Origin: Gemmatimonadota bacterium
GTDB lineage: Bacteria; Gemmatimonadota; Gemmatimonadetes; Gemmatimonadales; Gemmatimonadaceae
Assembly: GCA_016719105.1 (NCBI GenBank)
Contig: JADKAQ010000001.1
Location: 372,001 to 436,000 of the forward strand
Length of the DNA: 64,000 bases
Direction of reading: 5' to 3'
The translations under genes were made by a program, and so were the position numbers. The notes under the pieces are model-generated. The model did not search any database, was not told the DNA's origin, and saw nothing but the letters and a program-made list of their open reading frames with translations. Positions 11,167 through 18,664 of the stretch are shown here, in pieces. Each line of letters opens with the position of its first letter. The first letter of the stretch is position 1.

Positions 11167-11198
11167 GAAGACGGGAGGACGAGAAGACGGGAAGACGA
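11167..11198 (+). repeat. Octamer tandem repeat (GAAGACGR)4 after actF
   Basis: Units GAAGACGG, GAGGACGA, GAAGACGG, GAAGACGA. The last two units form the left arm of the terminator-like hairpin at 11183-11217. Confidence 0.8.
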
Positions 11199-11217
11199 GT
11201 CGCGTCTTTCCGTCTTC
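11183..11217 (+). terminator. Hairpin terminator of the act operon, built from octamer repeats
   Basis: A 15-bp stem (one G-T pair): left arm 11183-11197, loop AGTCG, right arm 11203-11217, followed by TTCTG. It lies 22 bp after the actF stop. The T-tract is short, so termination efficiency is uncertain. Confidence 0.6.
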
Positions 11218-11444
11218 TTCTGAGGGTTGGCCTGTTGCGGCGTTGGCGACCGCGGGGGAGGGAGTTTTCTCTTGTTGGGTAAGGGGGTGCTCGTGGCGGC
11301 CTGGGGGTTGAGGACTGGTGAGCGTTGAGGTGGGGGGAGGGGGGGCTTTTCCGTGGTCTTTCTGTAACTGGCGGCTCTGGTGATCCCGCCTCGCCGGCTG
11401 GAGCGCTGGGTACGTGAAGGCTCAACGGATGCCGGACAGAACAA

Positions 11445-11466
11445 GGGGGCGCCCTGAGGCGCCCCC
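11445..11466 (-). terminator. Intrinsic terminator for the minus-strand DsrE-like gene
   Basis: Perfect 9-bp stem GGGGGCGCC / GGCGCCCCC with a 4-base loop. Read on the minus strand it is followed by TTGTTCTG and lies 32 bp past the stop of the gene ending at 11498. Confidence 0.7.
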
Positions 11467-11468
11467 AC

Positions 11469-11492
11469 TCGTCTTCCCGTCTTCCCGTCTTC
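11469..11492 (-). repeat. Octamer tandem repeat (YCGTCTTC)3, minus orientation
   Basis: Three units of the reverse complement of GAAGACGR, immediately downstream of the minus-strand stop at 11498. Together with 11167-11198 it makes a pair of inverted arrays about 270 bp apart. Confidence 0.75.
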
Positions 11493-11497
11493 CGTCC

Positions 11498-12250
11498 CTA
11501 TCCGATGTACTGCAGCGAGTAGCCTCGCTCCTGCGCCCGATTGACCGCCACGATCCCCGCGGACATGAAGTGCGCGTTCTTGATCGCACTCGCCTTGAGC
11601 TCCTGGTAGATGTCTTCCGGCTTGCTCTTGGTCTTGGCGGCGATGATCCCGGAAAAGGCCCGGGTCGCCATGTCGCAGATCGCGAAGTGGGTCCCGCGCG
11701 CGATCATGGCATCGAGCGTCGTCCCGCGACTCGGGATCAGCATGCCGTAGTCGTCTGCCTGGTACACGTTGACCGTCGGCGGTGCCTGGGTCTTGGGGTC
11801 GTTGAACTTGATGCGCTCGGCCATCATCGCGCCGTACTTGGCCCAGAGCTCGTCCGAGAAGGCGAACGGGGTGGCCCAGTGCCGCAGGCAGATGACCACG
11901 GCGAGGTCCTTGGGCTCGAGGCCATATCCCGCCTTGCTGGCCACGTAGTAGTTGCTGGCGAAGGTGATGGCCTCGCCCGCGCCGTTGGGGGTGGTCGCGT
12001 CGAAGAAGAATCGGTGCTTTCCCGGGACCTCGTCGAACCAGTCGTCCTGCGGGTACCGGGCGGGACGGAAGCCACCCTGAGCCGATTGCGCGCTCGCCGG
12101 CTGCGCGATCCCCATGGCCGCCGAGAAGGCGGCGACGCCGGCGCCGAGGCGCGTGAGGAACGACCGGCGTTCGATCACCGAGGCGGGCAGGGCCGCGGGA
12201 TCGGGGACCAACGCGGGCAGCGACGACTCGTCAGGAAGCGGTTGCGACAT
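11498..12250 (-). CDS. Tat-exported DsrE-like protein, function unknown
   Basis: 250 aa if started at the ATG whose last base is 12250; a GTG three codons earlier (12259) is also possible. A twin-arginine signal (ERRSFLTRLGAGVAAF) ends near an alanine-rich cleavage site (QPASAQ) at about residue 55. The mature part has a long alpha/beta segment ending in SAGIVAVNRAQERGYSLQYIG-type residues, which resembles DsrE/DsrF-fold exported proteins. No catalytic cysteine pair is obvious; single cysteines occur in VICLRHW and AICDMA. It lies 119 bp downstream of trxC on the same strand and may be co-transcribed. The fold assignment is moderate; the function is unknown. Confidence 0.7.
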   Translation of the reverse strand: MSQPLPDESSLPALVPDPAALPASVIERRSFLTRLGAGVAAFSAAMGIAQPASAQSAQGGFRPARYPQDDWFDEVPGKHRFFFDATTPNGAGEAITFASNYYVASKAGYGLEPKDLAVVICLRHWATPFAFSDELWAKYGAMMAERIKFNDPKTQAPPTVNVYQADDYGMLIPSRGTTLDAMIARGTHFAICDMATRAFSGIIAAKTKSKPEDIYQELKASAIKNAHFMSAGIVAVNRAQERGYSLQYIG

Positions 12251-12368
12251 GGGGATCACTCGATGGAGGGCGATGCTCGACGATCCGGCGCGGCGTAACG
12301 CCAGGACAATGGATGACGTTCGCGTGATGCGTGCGGTGGGAGTGCGTGACTACTTACGTAGCAATGTG

Positions 12369-12824
12369 TTAGGCGCTCGGCGTTCGCGCACGTTGGAGCA
12401 ACGATTCCAGCCCGCCGATGGGGAGTGCGCCGCTCTGCCGCGCGACCTCCTCCCCTCCCTTGAAGACGATGACCGTCGGGATGCCACGAATGCTGAACGA
12501 CCCTGAGGTCTGCGGCGCTTGATCGGTATTCAGCTTGGCGACGAGTGCCGTCCCGATGTTTCGTGCGGCGAGCTCGTCCACGGCGGGCGCCATCATCTTG
12601 CAGGGGCCGCACCAGTCGGCGTAGAAGTCGACCAAGATGGGGAGCTCCGATTCCTTGATCGTGCGCTCGAACGAATCCTCGTACAGCGTCCACGGGCGGT
12701 CGAGCAGGATGAAGCGCGCGCAGTTGCCGCACTTCGGGCGTTCGGCGGCGCGTGTGCCGTCGACGCGGTTCCAGGTCTGGCAGAACTGGCAACGGACGGT
12801 GAGGCTGTGTCCGGCGGGGATCAT
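12369..12824 (-). CDS. trxC: Thioredoxin 2 with N-terminal zinc ribbon
   Basis: 151 aa. The N-terminal zinc-binding ribbon has two CxxC pairs (CQFC about residue 12, CGNC about residue 32). The thioredoxin fold follows, with the redox motif WCGPC at about residues 71-75 and the cis-proline in RGIPTVIVFKGG. This is the layout and about the length of TrxC (139 aa in E. coli). It reduces protein disulfides in the cytosol, probably using the thioredoxin reductase encoded at 60993-61970. The TAA stop is embedded in a copy of the TGTTAGGC word. The promoter region is shared head-to-head with the tRNA-Ala gene. Confidence 0.92.
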   Translation of the reverse strand: MIPAGHSLTVRCQFCQTWNRVDGTRAAERPKCGNCARFILLDRPWTLYEDSFERTIKESELPILVDFYADWCGPCKMMAPAVDELAARNIGTALVAKLNTDQAPQTSGSFSIRGIPTVIVFKGGEEVARQSGALPIGGLESLLQRARTPSA

Positions 12825-12830
12825 GACGGT

Positions 12831-12859
12831 TTCCTCGGCTGCGGTCGGTCGGATATATT
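12831..12859 (+). promoter_or_regulatory. Candidate promoter of tRNA-Ala
   Basis: TATATT at 12854-12859 is a good -10 element, 12 bp before the mature tRNA start. The -35 at 12831-12836 (TTCCTC, 17-bp spacer) is weak. The short G+C-rich stretch between -10 and the tRNA is typical of stringently controlled stable-RNA promoters. Confidence 0.45.
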
Positions 12860-12871
12860 GCCCCTCGCTCC

Positions 12872-12944
12872 GGGGCGGTAGCTCAGTTGGGAGAGCGCGT
12901 GCTTTGCAAGCATGAGGTCAGGGGTTCGATTCCCCTCCGCTCCA
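12872..12944 (+). tRNA. tRNA-Ala (anticodon UGC)
   Basis: 73 nt without encoded CCA. The 7-bp acceptor stem GGGGCGG / CCGCTCC has one G-U pair. The D-arm has GCTC/GAGC, the anticodon loop TTTGCAA has anticodon TGC at 12905-12907, and the T-arm loop is TTCGATT. The discriminator A is at 12944. The G3-U70 pair, the alanine identity element, is present. It is a lone tRNA outside an rRNA operon. Confidence 0.97.
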
Positions 12945-12968
12945 TCTCGGAACGCCGGCGTTGCCGGT

Positions 12969-13005
12969 CGAGCGCCCTTCGATCATTGCGATCGGGGGGC
13001 GCTCG
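12969..13005 (+). terminator. Hairpin after tRNA-Ala
   Basis: A 16-bp stem (two G-T pairs) with a 5-base ATTGC loop, 24 bp after the tRNA. There is no T-tract after it, so it may be a processing or Rho-dependent structure instead of a true intrinsic terminator. Confidence 0.5.
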
Positions 13006-13191
13006 CGCATTCAGGGAATGTGCGGTAAGAGCGCCCGAGGTGCCCGGGCGTATCGGCCGCCGCGCCCCCGGACATAACGTTGCACTCCACCGTTCGCCCC
13101 GCAACTTGGGCTGCATGACGCACGCGCTCGACGCTGGCGATCGCCGACCGGGCAATCCCTTCCCGTCGCACGGGTGTCGAAGTAGCAGCCC

Positions 13192-15648
13192 ATGACCAAT
13201 CCCTCATCTCCCCCTCCGGCGACCGATGGCGTCGCCGAGCGTGTGCAGCGTGCGCTCGGGCATGCGTATCGCATCGACCGAGAGATCGGCGGGGGAGGGA
13301 TGTCGCGCGTGTTCCTGGCGCACGAGGGGTCGCTGGCGCGCGACGTGGTGGTCAAGGTGCTGCGCGAGGACATTGCCGAGGGGCTGTCGCGCGAGCGATT
13401 CCGGCGCGAGATCCTCACCTCGGCCAACCTGCAGCACCCCAACATCGTCGGGGTAATTGCAGCTGGCGACGCCGAGGGACTCCCGTACTTCGTGATGCCG
13501 TTCGTCGAGGGGGAGTCGCTGCGGGCGCGCCTGACGAGCGAGCGCGCGCTCTCGGTGCCGATGACCGTGAGCATCCTGCGCGACGTGGCGCGCGCTCTCG
13601 CCTTCGCACACGAGCGGGGGATCGTGCACCGCGACATCAAGCCGGACAACGTCCTGCTGGCGGGCGGGGCGGCTATCGTGGCCGACTTCGGGGTGGCCAA
13701 GGCCGTCGCCACCGCGCGCGACCGCAAGGAGCATCCGCATGGGACGCTGACCAGTGCGGGGATCTCGCTGGGAACGCCGGCGTACATGGCGCCGGAGCAG
13801 GTGGCGAGCGATCCCACGATGGATCATCGTGCCGATCTGTACGCCCTTGGCGTGATGGCGTACGAGATGCTCGCTGGCCGCCCCCCCTTTGCCGATCGCG
13901 GCGTGCGCGAGACGATGCAGGCGCACCTGGTGGAGACGCCGGAACCGCTGACCCGCTACCGCCCGACGACGCCGGCAGCACTGGCGTCGCTCGTCATGCA
14001 ATGTCTGGAGAAAGATCCGGCACATCGCCCGCAGGACGCCGCGGCGATTCTCGCCGTGCTCGACGATCCGGCTGTGGTGAGCGGCGCGGTCGCCTCCTCG
14101 TCGGTTCGCGCGCTGGCGCGCTCGGCACACGCGCCCTCACTGCGCTGGTGGCTGGTGGGCGGGGCCGCGGTGGTGGCACTCGCGGGGGTGGTGTTCGCCA
14201 TGCGCGCGCGGCGCGACCCCGCGGCGATCCCGGCGGTCGTGGCCGAGCTCCCGCCCGGCGTCGCCGTCCTCCCCATGGTCAGCGTCTCTCCGGACTCCAG
14301 CGATGCCTACCTGGCCTTGGGGATGTCCGAGGAGATCACCAGCGCGCTGTCGCGCATTCCCGGGTTGCGCGTGGCATCGCGGAGTGCGGCGGAGGCGGCG
14401 CAGGCGGCGGGTGGATCGGTCGCGGAGGTAGGGCGTCGACTCGGCGTCCCCTTCCTGCTCGAGGGGACGGTGCAGCGCAACGGCGATCGCATCCGAGTGG
14501 CGGTGCGGTTGGTGACGGCGCGCGATGGCTTCAGCGCCTGGTCGCAGGTGTACGAGCGCCCCACGGGCGACCTGCTCGCGGTGCAGTCGGACATCGCGGC
14601 GCAGATCGCGGCGGCGGTGAGCAGCGACGTTACCGCCGACGCCTCCGTCGACGTGAGCGGGGCGCGCGATCCCGAGGCCTACAACGACTACCTGCGCGGG
14701 CACTATCACCTGGCGCAGCGGACACCAGCCTCGCTGCCGCAGGCGGTGTCGGCTTTCGAATCGGCGGTGAGCCGCGACCCGGCCTTCGCGCGTGCGTACG
14801 CCGAGCTCGCGCAGACGTACTCGATCCTCCCGTCGGCGACGACCGGGGAGCGCGCCGAGTCGATCGACAAGGCGACCTTTGCGGCGCAGCGCGCGCTGGC
14901 GCTCGACTCGTCGTTGTCGGCGGCGCACGCGGCGCTGGGGAACATCCACGACCTCGCCTGGCGCTGGTCGGACGGGCGCGCCGCGCTGACGCGGGCGCTT
15001 GCCCTCGACTCGCTCAACGTCCCCGCCTTGCAGTGGTTGGCGATGAACCACGCCGTGAATGGCGAGGCGCGTGAGGGCGTGCGATTGCTGCAGCGGGCGG
15101 CGCGCCGCGCGGGGGGCGGCGGGGCGGCGCGACTGCTGGCGGTGGTGCAGGGGATCGCGGGCGAGCATGCGGCGGCAATGGCAACCGTGCGCGAGGCCGC
15201 GGCGCGCGACTCGACGTCGCCGGCGGCCCGACTCGCACTGGCGACGGTCCTGCTGTACGCGGGGCGTGCGGCCGAGGCGATCCCCGTCCTCGAGTCGATT
15301 CGCGGCGACGATGCCGAGTCGCCGGAGGTGCTGGGTTCGTTAGGCTACGCCTTGGCGCGCGTCGGGCGCACGACCGAGGCCCGGTCGATCGTGGCCGGAC
15401 TCGAGCGCGATACGCGTCGCTCCGGCGTCTACCCGGCGCTGGCCAAGGTGCACCTCGGGTTGGGAGACGCGGATTCGGCGATTGATGCCCTCACGTGGGC
15501 GACGGCGGCACGCGACGACTTCTTCGTGCACGAGTCCATGGCGTCACCCCTGTTCGACCTCATTCGTCGCGATGCACGGTTTGCGCGCGTGGTCGGCATC
15601 GTCGGGCTGGAGGTCGGCCGGCTGACTGCGCCGGTACGACGGGGCTAG
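13192..15648 (+). CDS. Membrane Ser/Thr protein kinase with TolB-like and TPR domains
   Basis: 818 aa. A Hanks-type kinase domain covers residues about 20-285: glycine loop GGGGMSRVFLA, catalytic lysine in VVVKVL, HRDIKPDN catalytic loop, DFG as ADFGVAKA, and GTPAYMAPEQ activation segment. One transmembrane helix follows at about 320-340 (WWLVGGAAVVALAGVVFAM). The external part begins with a TolB-N-like/adenylate-cyclase-associated module (about 350-480, PPGVAVLPMVSVSPD) and continues with TPR-type helical repeats to the end. This is a common architecture in Gemmatimonadota and Acidobacteriota. The kinase domain is cytosolic and the TPR part should be periplasmic. Target unknown. Monocistronic, with no terminator seen after it. 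Confidence 0.9.
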   Translation: MTNPSSPPPATDGVAERVQRALGHAYRIDREIGGGGMSRVFLAHEGSLARDVVVKVLREDIAEGLSRERFRREILTSANLQHPNIVGVIAAGDAEGLPYFVMPFVEGESLRARLTSERALSVPMTVSILRDVARALAFAHERGIVHRDIKPDNVLLAGGAAIVADFGVAKAVATARDRKEHPHGTLTSAGISLGTPAYMAPEQVASDPTMDHRADLYALGVMAYEMLAGRPPFADRGVRETMQAHLVETPEPLTRYRPTTPAALASLVMQCLEKDPAHRPQDAAAILAVLDDPAVVSGAVASSSVRALARSAHAPSLRWWLVGGAAVVALAGVVFAMRARRDPAAIPAVVAELPPGVAVLPMVSVSPDSSDAYLALGMSEEITSALSRIPGLRVASRSAAEAAQAAGGSVAEVGRRLGVPFLLEGTVQRNGDRIRVAVRLVTARDGFSAWSQVYERPTGDLLAVQSDIAAQIAAAVSSDVTADASVDVSGARDPEAYNDYLRGHYHLAQRTPASLPQAVSAFESAVSRDPAFARAYAELAQTYSILPSATTGERAESIDKATFAAQRALALDSSLSAAHAALGNIHDLAWRWSDGRAALTRALALDSLNVPALQWLAMNHAVNGEAREGVRLLQRAARRAGGGGAARLLAVVQGIAGEHAAAMATVREAAARDSTSPAARLALATVLLYAGRAAEAIPVLESIRGDDAESPEVLGSLGYALARVGRTTEARSIVAGLERDTRRSGVYPALAKVHLGLGDADSAIDALTWATAARDDFFVHESMASPLFDLIRRDARFARVVGIVGLEVGRLTAPVRRG

Positions 15649-15865
15649 CATCGTCGGCCAGCCCATCGGTTGGCGGTCGCTGCCACGTGGTCGGGAGCGC
15701 GTGGGCGACGGTGCGGGGGGGCGATCACTGGCGCCGCCGGTGCAGTTTACCCACGGGGGAACGGTCGTCGATCGCCGTGCGCGTGCCGTGGATTGCAGCT
15801 CGCTTGCCGGCGTTCGAGGGGAACCCTAGCTTGCCCCCGTCCTCTCACCCATACCTGACGCTGCA

Positions 15866-16345
15866 ATGACGTCCAGCACGACGCTTCGCGTGCCCGCCGT
15901 TGGCGAGCTCGCACCGGATATCTCCCTCCCGTCGACCTCGGGCGAGGTCGTGACCCTGTCCTCGTTCCGCGGGCAGCAGAGCGTCCTCCTCGCCTTCTTC
16001 CCGTTGGCTTTCACCGCGGTCTGCACGACCGAGATGTGCAGCTTTCGCGACGACTACGCCGATTTCAGCGACAAGGACGTGACCGTCTTCCCGGTCAGCG
16101 TGGATGCCACGCCGTCGCAGCGCGAGTTCAAGGCCAAGTATGAAATGCCGGTCGACCTGCTCAGCGACTTCAAGCGCGAAGCGGCGACGGCGTACGGCGT
16201 CCTGATTCCCGAGAAGTTCTTCGCGAATCGCGCCTACTTCCTCATCGACAAGGCCGGCGTGATTCGCTGGGCGCACGTGGAAGCGCATCCCGGCCAGCGT
16301 CGCGAGAACGCCGAGATCCTGGTCGAGATCGCGAAGCTCGGCTGA
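15866..16345 (+). CDS. Peroxiredoxin, AhpE/BCP type
   Basis: 159 aa thioredoxin-fold peroxidase. The peroxidatic site is FPLAFTAVCTTEMC: the Pro, Thr and first Cys match PxxxTxxC, with the peroxidatic Cys at about residue 52. A second cysteine five residues later may resolve the sulfenic acid; otherwise it works as a 1-Cys enzyme. The arginine partner is probably in IDKAGVIRWAH or later. It reduces peroxides in the cytosol using thioredoxin or a thiol. It starts 217 bp after the kinase gene and ends 15 bp before the glycosidase cassette. Confidence 0.88.
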   Translation: MTSSTTLRVPAVGELAPDISLPSTSGEVVTLSSFRGQQSVLLAFFPLAFTAVCTTEMCSFRDDYADFSDKDVTVFPVSVDATPSQREFKAKYEMPVDLLSDFKREAATAYGVLIPEKFFANRAYFLIDKAGVIRWAHVEAHPGQRRENAEILVEIAKLG

Positions 16346-16360
16346 CGGGCGCGTCCCGCC

Positions 16361-18664
16361 ATGGACCCGATCGAGGCGCTGGCGCGAGCGGACAAGTGGT
16401 ATCTCGGCAGCGGTGACGGCATCATCTTCGCCCCACCGTTTCCCACCTGGCTCGATGCGCCGGGGTTCTGGGACGACGCGCAGATCTACCAGTACGCGAT
16501 CGGCCCGCTCTTCACCGTCACGATTCTCGATCACGACGGTCGGGAGCTGCCGCTGGTCGCCCGCGGGCGTCGCTGGACGCCCGCGGACCTCACCGTCGAG
16601 TATGACCTTCCGGGTGGCCTGACGGCGACCGAGATCCGGTCGGTGCAGCCGGGAGGGATCTTCGCCAGCGAGTGGTCGGTGCGTGCGCCGCGCCCCGTCT
16701 CGCTGCACGCCGTGGCGTGGACGGCGCAGGACACGGCCGCGATCGAGCTGCGCACGGTGGGGTGGGATGGCGCGCTCAAGTGGATTCGTACCGCGAGCGA
16801 CCGCCGCGAGGTCCCGTTCCGGGCTCGCATGGAGCTGGCAGCGGTCGGCGAGGCGACGAGCTGGTCGGCGACGCTGAGCGAACGAAGCGCGCTGCAGCCG
16901 CACTGGCGCTTTGCGCCGTTTGGGGAGCTGTGGGAGGGCGAGGCGCTTCCGCGCGAGGTCCGGCTGCAGGGCATCTCCCCGACCGGATTCCTCTATGGCG
17001 CGGTGCACACCGCGCTCCCGCCGATGGTCACGCAGGCGTCCTTCGCCTTCGCCTTGCGGCTGACGGCGTCCGACGATGCCCTCCGCGGCGGGCGGGGGGC
17101 GACGCCGCTGGCGACGCGTATCGTTCGCGAAGGCGCCGCGCCGCCGACCCCCCTGTCGACGGCCACGATCGGTGGCGCCGCCGGCGCCGTGAGCGGCGGT
17201 GCGCGCGCGTCGGCCTCGATGCCCTTTGCCCGCGCCTCACGCCGGCGCTGGCGCGACTTCTTCGCCTCGGTGCCGAGCTTCGCCTGCTCCGATCCGTACC
17301 TCGAGCGCTACTACTGGTATCGCTGGTACGGCCTCTGGCTCAACAGCATCCAGCCGGGTGTGGGCAACTACCGATGGCCCACGGTCTGCGAGGGGATCGG
17401 CTTCTTCCACGAGCCCATCACGTACAGCGCGCAGTGCCACGCGCGGGAGTTGCGCTGGCTGCGCGATCCCGCCCACGCGCGCGGAGTGCTGCGCACGATC
17501 TTCGACCACCAGAAGCCCGACGGTGCCCTCAACGGGCGCATCTACGTCAACCACCTGCAGGGGACCGACTTTTACCACGCCAACTGGGGCGACGCACTCC
17601 TGGCGATCGATGCCGTCCGCCCCGACGACGACTACGTGCGCGAACTGTATCCCGCACTCGCCCGGCACGCCGAGTGGCTCGTGGCGACGCGTGATGCCGA
17701 CGGCACAGGGATGATCGACGTCGTCGACCAGTACGAGACGGGGCAGGAGTACATGTCTCGCTACCAGGCGGTCGACGATCGGGCCGACGCGTACGGGTGG
17801 GAGAACCGGATCCGCCTCAAGGGGATCGATGTCACGGTGTATGCCTACGCGCTGTATCGCTGCCTGGAGCGCATCGCGTCGCGTGCCGGCGTCGCGGGCG
17901 AGTCGGCGCACTGGCGCGGGTACGCGGAGCGCACGGCGCGCGCGGTGCGCGGGGTGATGTGGGACGCGGCGGCGGGGATGTTCTTCGACGTCGATCCGCG
18001 CACGATGCAGCGCACCGGCGTCTCGGCGGCGGTCTGCTTCTATCCGTACTTCACCGACTTGGCGGGCGAGGAGCACCTGGCGGGGCTCGAACGCAACCTG
18101 CTCGACCCGGCGCGCTTCTGGACCGCGTACCCGGTGCCGTCGTCGGCGCTCGACGATCCGTACTTCAATGCGATCGCCGAGTGGAAGGGGAAGCGGCACG
18201 TGTGCCCATGGAACGGGCGCGTCTGGCCGATGACAAACTCGCACGTGATGGAGGCGCTGGGGCGCTGGGGCGACGCGGCGCATCCGAGGTTGCGGGCCGC
18301 CGCGGGGCAGTTCCTGCCACGCTTCGTGCGGATGATGTTCCACGACGGCGACCTCGATCGCCCCAACTGCTACGAGCACTACAACCCGTTCACCGGCGCG
18401 GCGTCGGTGTATCGCGGCATCGACGACTACCAGCACTCGTGGGTCGCCGACCTGATCATCCAGTTTGCGTGCGGGGTGCGGGTGCACGAGCACGAGATCG
18501 TGATCGATCCCATCCCGATGGACCTGGACTACTTCGAGCTGCGTGGCGTGCGCGTCGGCGATATCGACCTGTCGGTGCGGCTCGACGGCGGCTTCGTGAC
18601 GGTCACGGCCAACGACCAGTTGCGCCTGGCGCGGTTCGGCGAGACGATCGTCATCCCGCGGTGA
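16361..18664 (+). CDS. Glycoside hydrolase with (alpha/alpha)6 barrel, GH63-like
   Basis: 767 aa, no signal peptide, so cytosolic. The N-terminal half (about 1-290) is a beta-rich domain. From about 300 a helical barrel follows, with aromatic and acidic blocks: YYWYRWYGLWLNSIQPG, FHANWGD-like substrate-loop residues, DQYETGQEYMSRY, and WNGRVWPMTNSHV at about residue 615. That last block parallels the WxGPxWxxxN block of GH63/GH37 and related trehalase- or mannosylglycerate-hydrolase-like enzymes. It is encoded first in a six-gene cassette with sugar ABC-transporter genes, so it should cleave an imported oligosaccharide or glycoside. Exact linkage cannot be read. ATGA overlap with the next gene. 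Confidence 0.78.
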   Translation: MDPIEALARADKWYLGSGDGIIFAPPFPTWLDAPGFWDDAQIYQYAIGPLFTVTILDHDGRELPLVARGRRWTPADLTVEYDLPGGLTATEIRSVQPGGIFASEWSVRAPRPVSLHAVAWTAQDTAAIELRTVGWDGALKWIRTASDRREVPFRARMELAAVGEATSWSATLSERSALQPHWRFAPFGELWEGEALPREVRLQGISPTGFLYGAVHTALPPMVTQASFAFALRLTASDDALRGGRGATPLATRIVREGAAPPTPLSTATIGGAAGAVSGGARASASMPFARASRRRWRDFFASVPSFACSDPYLERYYWYRWYGLWLNSIQPGVGNYRWPTVCEGIGFFHEPITYSAQCHARELRWLRDPAHARGVLRTIFDHQKPDGALNGRIYVNHLQGTDFYHANWGDALLAIDAVRPDDDYVRELYPALARHAEWLVATRDADGTGMIDVVDQYETGQEYMSRYQAVDDRADAYGWENRIRLKGIDVTVYAYALYRCLERIASRAGVAGESAHWRGYAERTARAVRGVMWDAAAGMFFDVDPRTMQRTGVSAAVCFYPYFTDLAGEEHLAGLERNLLDPARFWTAYPVPSSALDDPYFNAIAEWKGKRHVCPWNGRVWPMTNSHVMEALGRWGDAAHPRLRAAAGQFLPRFVRMMFHDGDLDRPNCYEHYNPFTGAASVYRGIDDYQHSWVADLIIQFACGVRVHEHEIVIDPIPMDLDYFELRGVRVGDIDLSVRLDGGFVTVTANDQLRLARFGETIVIPR

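Larger units (their letters stand above)
11161..11497. other. Intergenic region between convergent genes
   Basis: A 337-bp gap between actF (+) and the minus-strand gene ending at 11498. It contains two octamer arrays facing each other (11167-11198 and 11469-11492), a hairpin serving actF and a second hairpin at 11445-11466 serving the opposite gene. Nothing else supported was seen. Confidence 0.6.
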